A stretch of 16,155 nt of DNA from an uncultured Oscillospiraceae bacterium (GCA_948766235.1 CAQCFX010000038.1:1-16155); one strand, 5' to 3'; positions 6,587 through 14,396 are shown, counted from the stretch's first letter. Notes: generated from the letters alone by a model not told the origin. A program made the numbers and translations.

Positions 6587-7687
6587 TTATCCCTCGAAAT
6601 CGTCGGCGGACACATCCACCGCCCGGCCCGCCGCCTTGGCGGCCACCTGGGACTGCTTGCTCATCAGCTTGAAGGAGTTGGTGCGCACCTCAGCCTCCAC
6701 CTTTTCCGCCACCTCGGGATTATCCACGAAGTACTTTTTCACCGCGTCCTTGCCCTGGCCCAGGCGGGTGTCCCCCATGGAGAACCAGGAGCCGGATTTC
6801 TGCACGATATCCAGCCTGACCGCCAGGTCCACCAGCTCGCCCATCTTGGAGATGCCCTCGCCGTACATAATCTCGAACTCCGCCTCCCGGAAGGGGGGCG
6901 CCACCTTGTTTTTCACAATTTTGGCCCGGGTGCGGTTGCCGATAATCTCGGTGCCGTTCTTGATGGCCTCAATCCGCCGCACCTCCATGCGCACGGAGGA
7001 ATAGAACTTCAGCGCCCGGCCGCCGGTGGTCACCTCGGGGTTTCCGTAAACAACGCCCACCTTCTCCCGCAGCTGGTTGATGAAAATCACGATGCAGTTG
7101 GTCTTGGCGATGGAACCCGCCAGCTTGCGCAGGGCCTGGCTCATCAGCCGGGCCAGCAGGCCCACATGGCTGTCGCCCATGTCGCCCTCAATCTCGGCGC
7201 GGGGGGTGAGGGCCGCCACCGAGTCCACCACCACCACGTCGATGGCGCCGGAGCGCACCAGCGCCTCGCAGATTTCCAGCCCCTGCTCGCCGGTGTCCGG
7301 CTGGGAGATAAGCATGGAGTCGATGTCCACCCCCAGGGCCCGGGCGTAGGTGGGGTCCAGGGCGTGCTCGGCGTCGATAAAGGCCACCTCGCCCCCCCGC
7401 TTCTGGGCCTCGGCTACGATGTGCAGGGCCAGGGTGGTCTTACCGGAGGACTCGGGACCGTAGATTTCAATGATGCGCCCCTTGGGCACGCCGCCGATGC
7501 CCAGGGCGATGTCCAGAGACAGCGACCCGGTGGGGATGGCCTCCACCACGATGTGGGCGTTCTCCCCCAGGCGCATAATGGACCCTTTGCCGTAATCCTT
7601 CTCAATCTGGGCGATGGCGGTGTCCAGCGCTTTCTTTTTGTCCGCCGCCGGGGCGGCGGACTCCACCGTCTTTTTCTTGTCTGCCAT
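6587..7687 (-). CDS. recA: Recombinase A
   Basis: RecA forms ATP-dependent filaments on single-stranded DNA, drives homologous recombination and activates LexA self-cleavage. This 366-aa protein shows Walker A GPESSGKTT (77-85), the VVVDSVAALTP Walker B region, and INQLREKVGVVYGNPEVTTGG across loops L1 and L2. The C-terminal tail is short and acidic (SADDFEG). The N-terminus has a lysine-rich extension of about 18 residues before the core. ATG at 7687 is preferred over an in-frame TTG at 7693, because AAAGGA lies 9 nt from the ATG but only 3 nt from the TTG. It is the first gene of a seven-gene operon reaching pgsA. No canonical GAAC-N4-GTTC LexA box is seen upstream. Confidence 0.97.
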   Translation of the reverse strand: MADKKKTVESAAPAADKKKALDTAIAQIEKDYGKGSIMRLGENAHIVVEAIPTGSLSLDIALGIGGVPKGRIIEIYGPESSGKTTLALHIVAEAQKRGGEVAFIDAEHALDPTYARALGVDIDSMLISQPDTGEQGLEICEALVRSGAIDVVVVDSVAALTPRAEIEGDMGDSHVGLLARLMSQALRKLAGSIAKTNCIVIFINQLREKVGVVYGNPEVTTGGRALKFYSSVRMEVRRIEAIKNGTEIIGNRTRAKIVKNKVAPPFREAEFEIMYGEGISKMGELVDLAVRLDIVQKSGSWFSMGDTRLGQGKDAVKKYFVDNPEVAEKVEAEVRTNSFKLMSKQSQVAAKAAGRAVDVSADDFEG

Positions 7688-7751
7688 GTACAATCATCCT
7701 TTCCCGCCGGCGCCGCCGCAAGACTGCCGGCCTCTTGCTATCCCATATGTT

Positions 7752-7791
7752 ACTCCTTTTAGTGTCCAATAAACCGGGCTCAAAAAGGAGT
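7752..7791. repeat. Inverted repeat in the recA upstream region
   Basis: ACTCCTTTT at 7752-7760 and AAAAGGAGT at 7783-7791 are exact reverse complements, 22 nt apart. The arms overlap the two hexamers of the weak promoter proposed at 7756-7783. In RNA read from the minus strand the downstream arm contains an AGGAG that precedes the two-codon frame ATG-GGA-TAG, so the stem would hide that site. Whether it acts on DNA or RNA is unknown. Confidence 0.6.
7756..7783 (-). promoter_or_regulatory. Possible weak recA promoter
   Basis: On the minus strand, TTGAGC (7783-7778), a 16-bp spacer and TAAAAG (7761-7756) give 4 of 6 matches in each hexamer. It is the best candidate I found in the 208 bp between the acetyltransferase stop and recA, but it is not strong. 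Confidence 0.3.
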
Positions 7792-7895
7792 TTCCAAATT
7801 TGCTCCGCTTAAAGCTATCCTCCTAAGATGCGGTTTCCTCAGTCAAAGGCTTCCCCTTGAAAAAGTTCTCGCTGCCCAGCCTTTTCGCCGGAATT

Positions 7896-8414
7896 TTACT
7901 GCCCGTGACGCTTGATTAAAAATCTCTGCAAGCGCAGAAGCTTCCCCGTCTCCGTCTCAAACTCGTCCAGGCCCTCTTTTCGGTAATCGAATTTCTCCAC
8001 CAGCTTCATGCTTCCGGTGTTTCGGATATCCGCTTCGTACACGTACCAGTCTCTATGGCAGCTGCCGTCCAAAAATTTCAGTGTCTCCGCCAGGGCCTCG
8101 TAGGCGTACCCCTTTTGCTGCCGCTCCTTTTTAATCCAAATTCCCAGCTCGGGGTACTGCTCCTGAAGGCCGTGCACCTCCACGCCGCCTACGAACTCGC
8201 CGTCCGGGGTCAGAATGGACAAAAACAGCATCTCGTTTTGATTCATCAGGTCCATGAAGCCTTGCAACGCCTCTTTAGCCGCCTCCGCTGACGCAAAGGG
8301 GTCCGGGTACTGATATTTTGTGATTTCCTCGTCGAACGCCGAGGCATACTCCTCCAGGCGGCTCATCTCAAAGGGCACAATCCGAAGCCGGCCTGTCTCA
8401 ATGGTGACGTCCAT
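7896..8414 (-). CDS. GNAT acetyltransferase, RimJ/RimL-like
   Basis: This 172-aa protein begins IETGRLRIVPF, the usual opening of RimJ/RimL-type GNAT enzymes, which acetylate protein N-termini or small molecules. The acetyl-CoA loop is intact as Q-Q-K-G-Y-A inside LGIWIKKERQQKGYAYEAL, followed by NTGSMKLVEKFDYRKEG, the C-terminal GNAT helix and strand. The ATG at 8414 has GAGGTG upstream and lies 9 nt after the stop of the 73-aa gene, so it is last in the DUF1385-prmC run. The next 208 bp before recA contain only weak hairpins after its stop. The substrate cannot be deduced. Confidence 0.87.
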   Translation of the reverse strand: MDVTIETGRLRIVPFEMSRLEEYASAFDEEITKYQYPDPFASAEAAKEALQGFMDLMNQNEMLFLSILTPDGEFVGGVEVHGLQEQYPELGIWIKKERQQKGYAYEALAETLKFLDGSCHRDWYVYEADIRNTGSMKLVEKFDYRKEGLDEFETETGKLLRLQRFLIKRHGQ

Positions 8415-8423
8415 GATACACCT

Positions 8424-8645
8424 CTATTCCACACTATTATATAGCTCAACGCCCAGCACCTTGACGACGACGCCCTCCTGATAAGGGTTCTCCGCATCCA
8501 AGTCAATCAGCCGGTGGACTCTGGACACCGTGTACAAAAGTGCCTTGTATTCCACTGTTCCCCCGTCCTTTAAATGGAACGGTATGGGGAACAGACAGGC
8601 CAGCAGCAAGATAACCGCCGCTATGAGAATGAGTTTCTTTTTCAT
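8424..8645 (-). CDS. Small exported or membrane-anchored protein, 73 aa
   Basis: This short protein opens with MKKK and a hydrophobic stretch (about 5-22) ending in FPIPFHLKDGG. It then has VEYKALLYTVSRVHRL and a C-terminal VKVLGVELYNSVE. I recall similar short proteins, also with the KDGGTVEYKALLY sequence, as hypothetical proteins in Clostridia. Their function is unknown to me. C17 follows LLA, which is a poor lipobox, so a simple signal anchor is equally likely. The start is secure: GGAGG lies 6 nt before ATG at 8645, which overlaps the prmC stop by 4 nt. It is 9 nt before the RimJ/RimL-like gene. Confidence 0.8.
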   Translation of the reverse strand: MKKKLILIAAVILLLACLFPIPFHLKDGGTVEYKALLYTVSRVHRLIDLDAENPYQEGVVVKVLGVELYNSVE

Positions 8646-9517
8646 GAGATACCTCCGGGCTCCGCCCTTCCCTCGACCACTCTCCAGTGCATCCCCGGGT
8701 CCAGGGTGGTCTCTATCTCTACGTAGCCGTTCTCCGCCAAAATATACTCCACCGCCGGGGCCTGGTCGTATCCCACCTCAAAAACCAGCTTGCCGCCGGG
8801 CTTCAGGGCCCGCTTCCACTTCCTCGCCACCGCCCGGTAAAATTTCAGCCCGTCTTCTCCGCCGTCCAGGGCGATATGGGGCTCGTAGTCCCGCACGGAG
8901 GGGTCCAGCCGCGCCACCTCCAGCGTGGGAATGTACGGGGGATTGCACAAAATCAGGTCAAAGTCCCGCAGCAGCCGGGGCGGCGGCTCCAGCGCGTCCA
9001 CCTGGACCGGATCGGCCTGCCGGGTGAGGTTACACCGCCGGATGTTCTGCCGGCACACCCGCAGCGCGCCCTCCGACCACTCCGCCAGAATCACATGGGT
9101 ATGGGGGCAGTTCTCCGCGATGGCAAGGCCGATGCAGCCGCTTCCGGCGCACAGGTCCAGCACGCGGGTGCCCTCGGGAAGGTCCCGGACAAACAGAATG
9201 CCCCGCTCCACCAGCGTCTCGGTGTCCGGCCGGGGGATGAGCACGTCCCGCGTGATGTCCAGCGTCAGGCCGTAAAACTCCCATTCCCCAATGAGGTAGG
9301 CCACCGGCTCCCCCTTCAGCCGCCGCTCCAGCAGGCCCCGGAACCGGCCCTCCACCCCGTCGGAGGCATACAGGGTCAAATCCCGGAGAAACTCCTCCCG
9401 GCCCTTGTTGCAGGCAAAGCACAAAAGCTCCCTGGCTTCCAGCTGAGCCTGCTCCACCCCCGCGGCTTTCAGCGCCTTTCGGGCGTCCAGATATAAGTCG
9501 TTATAGGTTGCGGGCAT
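8642..9517 (-). CDS. prmC: Peptide chain release factor N5-glutamine methyltransferase
   Basis: PrmC methylates the glutamine of the GGQ motif in release factors RF1 and RF2, using S-adenosylmethionine, and so supports efficient translation termination. The 291-aa protein has an N-terminal helical domain (about 1-75) with the usual LEARELLCF. It then has PRPDTE (96-100 region), the SAM-binding motif LDLCAGSGCIGLA (120-132), and the substrate-binding NPPY (192-195) followed by YEPHIALDGGEDGLKFYR. The length is normal. ATG at 9517 is preceded by AGAGAGGG at about 9 nt. It lies 73 nt after the DUF1385 gene. prfA, its frequent partner downstream, is not here; a short exported protein follows by overlap instead. 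Confidence 0.95.
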   Translation of the reverse strand: MPATYNDLYLDARKALKAAGVEQAQLEARELLCFACNKGREEFLRDLTLYASDGVEGRFRGLLERRLKGEPVAYLIGEWEFYGLTLDITRDVLIPRPDTETLVERGILFVRDLPEGTRVLDLCAGSGCIGLAIAENCPHTHVILAEWSEGALRVCRQNIRRCNLTRQADPVQVDALEPPPRLLRDFDLILCNPPYIPTLEVARLDPSVRDYEPHIALDGGEDGLKFYRAVARKWKRALKPGGKLVFEVGYDQAPAVEYILAENGYVEIETTLDPGMHWRVVEGRAEPGGIS

Positions 9518-9590
9518 AGGCGCTCACCCTCTCTGTGGTCAGTTTCATTGTCACGCTGCGAAACGGGCAGGGCGCTCGGTCGCTTCTTTA

Positions 9591-10556
9591 TCACCAGGCA
9601 TCGACGCCCTTCTCCTCGGGCAGCACCCGCTTGAGCGCCTCGATGCCCACCTCAATCATGGAGTCGTCCGGCTCGAAGGTGGTAAAGTTCTGCATCCACA
9701 TCCCCGGCGCCCGCAGCGCCCGGCACAAGGCGCCGTCGCGGCCGCCCACATAGCGGTTGAACTCATAGGTCACTCCCACGATAATGGGCAGCATCAGCAG
9801 GTGCAGGGCCATGCGCAAAAAGGTGTTTTCAATCTCCAGCGGCGTAAAAATTACGATGGACAGAAAGATGGACACCGCAATGACCACAAACAGAAAGCTG
9901 GTGCCGCAGCGGGGATGGTGCCGGGGCTGCCTGCGGACGTTTTCCACCGTCAGCTCCAGGCCGTTTTCGTAGCAGTAGATGGTCTTGTGCTCCGCGCCGT
10001 GGTACTGAAACACCCGGTGAATCTCCTTCATTTTAGAGCACAGATAGAGGTAGGTCATGAAAATGGCCACCTTCAGCACCCCCTCAATCACCGAGCGCAC
10101 CCACAGCGGCATGGTCTTCCACACAAGGCCGATAAGGCCGGTGAGCGCCGTGGGCAGCAGAATGAACAGCCCCACGGAAAAAGCGATGCCTATCACCGCG
10201 GCCAGAGTGATGATAATGGCCGTGGCCTTCTCGTCGCTGAAATGGTCGCTGACCCACTTGTCCAGGCCGGTGAGTTCCTCCTCCTCCATCTCCTCGCCGG
10301 ACACCTCGGCGGAGTACATCAGCGCCTTCATCCCGTGGACCATGGAGCCGCAGAATACAAAAATTCCGCGGATAAACGGCAGCCTGGCCAGCCCCTTCCG
10401 GGGCTGAATGGGCTCCTCGGTAATGTCCAGCTCTCCGTCCGGCTTGCGCACCACGATGGCCCGCTTTTCCGGCCCCTGCATGAGAATGCCCTCCAGCAGG
10501 GCCTGGCCGCCGCAGGTGGTTTTGAACGGCGTGCTGTGTGAGTCTTGATTTGCCAT
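9591..10556 (-). CDS. DUF1385 membrane protein (YqhQ-like)
   Basis: This 321-aa integral membrane protein belongs to the DUF1385 family, whose biochemical role is not settled. It has the family opening CGGQALLEGILMQGP (15-29), the conserved YHGAEHK (185-191) and HPRCGTSF (214-221). It ends with the PGMWMQNFTTFEPDD signature. About four hydrophobic segments lie near 112-146, 156-173, 220-238 and 248-264. His and Cys in the conserved motifs suggest metal binding, which is inference. The start ATG at 10556 has AAAGGAG 8 nt upstream. A longer frame to 10754 exists only inside the histidine-kinase gene and is rejected. DUF1385 genes commonly lie next to prmC in Firmicutes, as here. Confidence 0.92.
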   Translation of the reverse strand: MANQDSHSTPFKTTCGGQALLEGILMQGPEKRAIVVRKPDGELDITEEPIQPRKGLARLPFIRGIFVFCGSMVHGMKALMYSAEVSGEEMEEEELTGLDKWVSDHFSDEKATAIIITLAAVIGIAFSVGLFILLPTALTGLIGLVWKTMPLWVRSVIEGVLKVAIFMTYLYLCSKMKEIHRVFQYHGAEHKTIYCYENGLELTVENVRRQPRHHPRCGTSFLFVVIAVSIFLSIVIFTPLEIENTFLRMALHLLMLPIIVGVTYEFNRYVGGRDGALCRALRAPGMWMQNFTTFEPDDSMIEVGIEALKRVLPEEKGVDAW

Positions 10557-10590
10557 GAGTTTGTCTCCTTTGATTGCGTGTCTCTTGTAC

Positions 10591-10619
10591 AGTGTAACAG
10601 AGGGCGTGAAAAAACGCAA
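10591..10619 (-). promoter_or_regulatory. Sigma-A-like promoter for the DUF1385-prmC run
   Basis: On the minus strand, TTGCGT (10619-10614), a 17-bp spacer and TACACT (10596-10591) lie 34 nt before the DUF1385 ATG. The -10 matches 4 of 6. The -35 and spacer are the same as in the surface-protein promoter. The 89-bp gap has no clear terminator for the kinase gene, so read-through is possible. Confidence 0.5.
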
Positions 10620-10645
10620 CCTCATTTTAAAACCTTCGTTCGATT

Positions 10646-12151
10646 TTATACGTTCTCCTCGCCAATCGGCAGGCTGATGGTAACCAAACAGCCGCCGCCC
10701 GGGGCGTTGCCGATGCTCAGCGAGCCGTTGTGGCTGTTGATGATTTCCTCGCACACCGCCAGCCCGATGCCCGAGCCGCGGACCTTGGACGAGCCTTTGT
10801 AGAATTTATATTTAATGAAGGGCAGCTCGTCCTCCGGCACGCCGGGGCCGTAGTCCCGGATGTGTATCACCACGCTGTCCTCCTCCCGGCCCACGCTCAC
10901 CTCAATGCGTCCGCCGGCGCCGCCGTGCTTGTCCGCGTTGTCCAGCAGATTGCAGAACACCTGACGTAGCCGCTCCGGGTCGCCGCTGATGATGGGCAGG
11001 TCCTCATCGCACTCAGTATAGTCCAGCTCCAGCCCCTTGCGGCGGAAAAACTCCCGATAGGTGTACACCGCGTCCTCCAGCTCGGCCAGGATGTCGATGG
11101 GTTCCACCGACAAATTAAACCGCCCCGTCTCCATGCGGGAAAACTCCAGCAGCTCCTCCACCATCCGGGTAAGGCGCTGGGCCTCGGACACAATGATGCC
11201 CATGCCCTTTTTCACGTCGGCGGCGTCCCGCACCTCGCCGTTATACAGCGTCTCCGCCCAGCCGTTGATGGCGGTGAGGGGGGTGCGCAGCTCGTGGGAG
11301 ACGGAGGAGATGAACTCCGACTGGGTGCGCTCGGCCTGGTCGATTTTCATGGACATATCGTTGATGGCGTCCACCAGCTCGCCCATCTCATCGTTGGATT
11401 TTTTCTCCATCTGCACGCCGTAGCTGCCCGTAGCGATGCGCTTGGCGGTCTCCGTCACTCGAATCACCGGCTCCAGCACCGACTTGATAAAATAGCTGGC
11501 CCCAATCCCCATAATGGCCAGAATTATCAGCCCCAGCGCGGACACCGCCGCCACAATGCGGGTCATCTGGGCCTCCACCTGGCGCAGAGAGGTTACCATG
11601 CGCACCACGCCCACCACCGTGCCGTTATACACCACGGGGGCGGAGGCGGAGATAATGTGGTCCCCGGTGTTGGGGTCCGGCCCCAGAAAGGGCACCACCC
11701 GCTTGGTGCTGATGGCCTCGGACACGTCGAAGGTGTCCACGCTGGCGCCGGATATGTCCATCATGGACGACATGAGCACCCGCCCGCTGGAGTTGAGAAT
11801 CTGGGCCTCAATGGTGGTTTTTTCCTCAAACTGGTTGATAAACTGCCGGGCAGTAAAGAGATAGGTGGTCTCGGTATAGTTGCGGAACATTCCCGCGGCG
11901 GTCTGAGCCTTGCCCTCCAGCGTGGCCAGAATGGTAGAGGTATAGTAATTGTACATCACCAGGGAAAAGGCGGTCACCGCGATGGCCACCACCACAAAGG
12001 TGGCCGCCAGCGTGTTCAGCAGCCAGCGCCAGCGCAGCCTGCTTCTCAGCCCCTTTTTCCCGTCCCGGGCCTGAAGCTCCTCCGTCAGCGGCTCCTTTTT
12101 CGGCCGCGCGGGCGTGACCTTCCGCCGTCTCCCGCGGCTGTCCTGTTCCAT
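10646..12151 (-). CDS. Sensor histidine kinase
   Basis: This 501-aa transmembrane kinase is the cognate partner of the adjacent regulator. A basic N-terminal tail is followed by TM1 (about 44-66), an extracellular domain (about 67-197) with a PAS/Cache-like strand pattern (IEAQILNSSGRVLMSS, IISASAPVVYNGTVVGVVRM), TM2 (about 198-222), and a HAMP linker (about 223-275). The phosphoacceptor H286 is in SVSHELRTPLTAI. The ATPase domain has N-box NLLDNADKHG (401-410), DYGPG (433-437) and GSGIGLAV (459-466). The layout resembles WalK-type kinases, but no cytoplasmic PAS domain is seen. The signal is unknown. ATG at 12151 follows GGGGGGAG and lies 33 nt after the regulator gene. Confidence 0.93.
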   Translation of the reverse strand: MEQDSRGRRRKVTPARPKKEPLTEELQARDGKKGLRSRLRWRWLLNTLAATFVVVAIAVTAFSLVMYNYYTSTILATLEGKAQTAAGMFRNYTETTYLFTARQFINQFEEKTTIEAQILNSSGRVLMSSMMDISGASVDTFDVSEAISTKRVVPFLGPDPNTGDHIISASAPVVYNGTVVGVVRMVTSLRQVEAQMTRIVAAVSALGLIILAIMGIGASYFIKSVLEPVIRVTETAKRIATGSYGVQMEKKSNDEMGELVDAINDMSMKIDQAERTQSEFISSVSHELRTPLTAINGWAETLYNGEVRDAADVKKGMGIIVSEAQRLTRMVEELLEFSRMETGRFNLSVEPIDILAELEDAVYTYREFFRRKGLELDYTECDEDLPIISGDPERLRQVFCNLLDNADKHGGAGGRIEVSVGREEDSVVIHIRDYGPGVPEDELPFIKYKFYKGSSKVRGSGIGLAVCEEIINSHNGSLSIGNAPGGGCLVTISLPIGEENV

Positions 12152-12184
12152 GCCTCTCCCCCCTTTACGGCGTCATCTTTCAGG

Positions 12185-12889
12185 CTATACCTCCCACTTG
12201 TACCCGTACCCCCACACGGTGGTCACATAGGCCGGGTTCTGCGGGTCGTCCTCCAATTTAATGCGCAGGCGGCGGATGTTCACGTCTACAATCTTCAGCT
12301 CGCCCAGATACTCCTTGCCCCACACCGCTTCCAGTATCTCCTCACGGCTGAGCGCCTTGCCCGGATTGTCCATGAACAGCCGCACAATGGAATATTCCAC
12401 CTGGGTCAGCTTAATCCGCCTGCCGTTTTTCTCCAGCGTGCGGTTACGGGTGTTCAGCAGGAAGGGCGGCTGCTCCAGCTCGTCCACGTCCCGAATCGGG
12501 GCCCCTCCCGTGCGGCGGTACAGCGCGTCCACCCGGGCGGTAAGCTCCGCCGGGGAAAAGGGCTTGGTCACATAGTCGTCCGCCCCGGTCATCAAACCGC
12601 TCACCTTGTCCATCTCCTGGGTGCGGGCGGTGAGCATGATGATGCCCATCTGGGCGTTGCCCGCCCGGATGCGGCGGCACACCTCAAAGCCGTCCATCTC
12701 GCCGGGCAGCATGATGTCCAGCAGGGCCACCTTCACGTCCGGGTTGCGCTGAATGAGGGCCAGCGCCTCCTCGCCGGTGCCGGCCTCGATGGCGTCATAC
12801 CCCGCCCGCTTCAAATTGATAACCACAAAGCTGCGGATGTTGGCCTCATCCTCCAGCACCAAAACCTTTCTTGTCAAACCATTCACCAC
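12185..12889 (-). CDS. OmpR-family response regulator
   Basis: This 234-aa regulator has an N-terminal receiver domain with E13/D14, phospho-acceptor D58 (VALLDIMLPG), T87 (IIMLTAR) and K109 (YVTKPF). It has a C-terminal winged-helix DNA-binding domain (about 135-234) with TQVEYSIVRLFMDNPGKALSREEIL and VDVNIRRLRIKLEDDP, then VWGYGYKWEV. It activates or represses target genes when phosphorylated by the adjacent kinase. The start is uncertain. GTG at 12889 is immediately followed by another GTG, and no strong ribosome site precedes either. A TTG at 12874 with GGTGA upstream would shorten the protein by five residues. It lies 10 nt after the lipoprotein gene and 33 nt before the kinase. Confidence 0.95.
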   Translation of the reverse strand: MVNGLTRKVLVLEDEANIRSFVVINLKRAGYDAIEAGTGEEALALIQRNPDVKVALLDIMLPGEMDGFEVCRRIRAGNAQMGIIMLTARTQEMDKVSGLMTGADDYVTKPFSPAELTARVDALYRRTGGAPIRDVDELEQPPFLLNTRNRTLEKNGRRIKLTQVEYSIVRLFMDNPGKALSREEILEAVWGKEYLGELKIVDVNIRRLRIKLEDDPQNPAYVTTVWGYGYKWEV

Positions 12890-12899
12890 TTTCTCATCG

Positions 12900-14273
12900 T
12901 CATCTTCCGGCGCGCTGCTGGGTGGACCACTCCGCGGTAATGGGCTTGAACCGCTGGGTCAGCTCCGCCTCGTCCAGCCCGCAATCCCACACGCCGGCGT
13001 TCAGCGCGGCACAGTAGATACTGGTCCCATCGCTGTACAGCGTAATGCGTCCGGCCTGCTTGGACCGGGCCAGCCGGTTGCTGCCGGTGAGGCGGTAGAC
13101 GCTGAGAAACTTCTCCGGCTCCCCGTCCTCCTCCTCCGGCCAGTAGTAAAACACCACCGCCCGCTCGCCCCGGATGCTCAGGCTGTCGTCCCGGACCGCC
13201 GAGATGCGCTCCGTGTCCCACCCATTGGGCAGGGTCAAATACCAGCTGTCCGTCACCGAATGGTAGGTTATGCAGCTGGTGCTCCCTCTCCCCCTGGAGT
13301 CAAACTGCTGCCAGTAGATAAAATACTGGGCGGCGCTGTTCTCCCCGTCCAGGGGCGTCAGCTCCCGGGCTCTGGGAATTTCCATCACGCCGTCGTTGTT
13401 GATATCCGCGGCGGCCACCTCAGTGTAGGCGCGGGCGGTGGCGTTGCTGATGCCGCTCTCCGGGTCACGGGTGACGTTGGCCAGACTGTCCCCCTCCAAG
13501 GTCAGGATATCGGTGAGAAGACCGTTTTCAATCTCCACCGTGACGTACACCCCCAGGTTTCCGTCCGCCAGCCGCCCCACAGAGGAGACCACCACGTCCC
13601 GCATTCCGTCGGACAGGGGGGCTACGGCGGTTCTGGTCATCACGCCCCCCTGGTAGTCGTAGTATTCCGCCAGGTTATAGCCCTCGCCGGTGCTGTCCTG
13701 CTGGAAGATTAGAATCTCTTGTCCTCCGTCCCGGTCCAGGTCCACCACCATATAGGTTTCGTTATAGTTGGTGCTCATCAGCTCGTCCGCCTCGGAGCCG
13801 GTGAGGTTGTAGGCCGCCAGAATGTGTACGCCGCCGCTGAGCTGCCAGCTGACGATGATTTCCCGGCTGCCGTCCCCTGTAAGGTCCTCATAGGCCACGG
13901 AATTGATGGAATTGCCCTCGCCGGACAGCATATGAATCTGGCGATAGGTATTGTCGCTGCCCTGGCGGAACAGGCACACCCGCATAGGCCGCTCCTCGGC
14001 GGAGGACACCCGGAGGAACACCGCCGCCGTCTCCTGCTCGCCGTCGCCGTCCAAATCCAGCAGCTGGATGGTGGAGGTGTTGTTGCCGTAGTTGATGGTG
14101 GCGTACTCCGCGCCCAGCTCATTCATGGTGGCGTCGATGGTGGCCTGAAGGTCCCGGTATTCCTGGGGCAGCACGGGCAGAGCGTATAGATTGTCCACCG
14201 GCTCAAACACGCAGCCGCTCAGGCAGACGCCCAGCACACACGCCAGCAAACCGCACAAAATTCCGCGCTTCAT
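12900..14273 (-). CDS. Lipoprotein with FG-GAP/EF-hand-like repeats, first gene of the two-component operon
   Basis: This is a 457-aa lipoprotein of unknown ligand. The signal sequence ends in LSGC (C21), a lipobox, so it should be anchored on the outer face of the membrane. Four Asp-rich loops recur: DLDGDG (73-78), DLTGDG (120-125), DLDRDG (168-173) and DINNDG (290-295). Each is followed by a hydrophobic strand such as EIIVSW or EILIF. This resembles calcium-binding loops of FG-GAP/VCBS beta-propeller blades. Ca2+ binding is inferred. The C-terminal part (about 310-450) has YWQQFDSRGRG and no repeat. ATG at 14273 follows GGGAG. It is the first gene of an operon with the regulator and kinase, so it may act as an accessory sensor, which is inference. 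Confidence 0.88.
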   Translation of the reverse strand: MKRGILCGLLACVLGVCLSGCVFEPVDNLYALPVLPQEYRDLQATIDATMNELGAEYATINYGNNTSTIQLLDLDGDGEQETAAVFLRVSSAEERPMRVCLFRQGSDNTYRQIHMLSGEGNSINSVAYEDLTGDGSREIIVSWQLSGGVHILAAYNLTGSEADELMSTNYNETYMVVDLDRDGGQEILIFQQDSTGEGYNLAEYYDYQGGVMTRTAVAPLSDGMRDVVVSSVGRLADGNLGVYVTVEIENGLLTDILTLEGDSLANVTRDPESGISNATARAYTEVAAADINNDGVMEIPRARELTPLDGENSAAQYFIYWQQFDSRGRGSTSCITYHSVTDSWYLTLPNGWDTERISAVRDDSLSIRGERAVVFYYWPEEEDGEPEKFLSVYRLTGSNRLARSKQAGRITLYSDGTSIYCAALNAGVWDCGLDEAELTQRFKPITAEWSTQQRAGR

Positions 14274-14318
14274 TTTCCCACGCTCCCTTCGCCCGCTGTA
14301 TACTCACGCTTAGAGGAT

Positions 14319-14347
14319 AGTATAACACAAGTTTTCTCCCCTGCCTA
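14319..14347 (-). promoter_or_regulatory. Promoter for the lipoprotein / two-component operon
   Basis: On the minus strand, TAGGCA (14347-14342), a 17-bp spacer and TATACT (14324-14319) lie 45 nt before the lipoprotein ATG. The -10 matches 5 of 6 and the -35 matches 4 of 6. It is divergent from the tRNA promoter about 50 bp away. Confidence 0.55.
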
Positions 14348-14350
14348 CGG

Positions 14351-14396
14351 ATTTTTCACAACAAAAAATAAAAAAATAAAAAATTGAAAAAAACAC
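14351..14396 (+). promoter_or_regulatory. A-rich UP-like block before the tRNA promoter
   Basis: This 46-bp block is almost entirely A and T in an otherwise GC-rich region, and it ends against the tRNA -35 at 14397. Such A-tracts act as UP elements for the RNA polymerase alpha subunit at stable-RNA promoters. Its role here is inferred from position and composition. Confidence 0.5.

Noticed and set aside
6584..7762. A 392-codon open frame on the plus strand opposite recA
   Set aside because: recA is certain on the other strand. The antisense frame is His/Gly-rich and carries no motifs.
7688..7895. A LexA/SOS box upstream of recA
   Set aside because: No GAAC-N4-GTTC was found. The nearest resemblance, GAACTTTTTC, lacks the second half-site.
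9518..9590. A 15-codon frame (MKLTTERVSAYARNL) overlapping the prmC start
   Set aside because: It has no ribosome site and no support. It is likely a chance frame, though it overlaps the start region of prmC.
10557..10754. A 66-residue N-terminal extension of the DUF1385 protein
   Set aside because: It lies inside the histidine-kinase gene, crosses the promoter and ribosome site, and is not family-like. AAAGGAG marks 10556.
11294..12940. A 548-codon open frame on the plus strand opposite the kinase and regulator
   Set aside because: It is a shadow of two well-supported genes, with a His/Gly/Gln-rich composition and no family motif.
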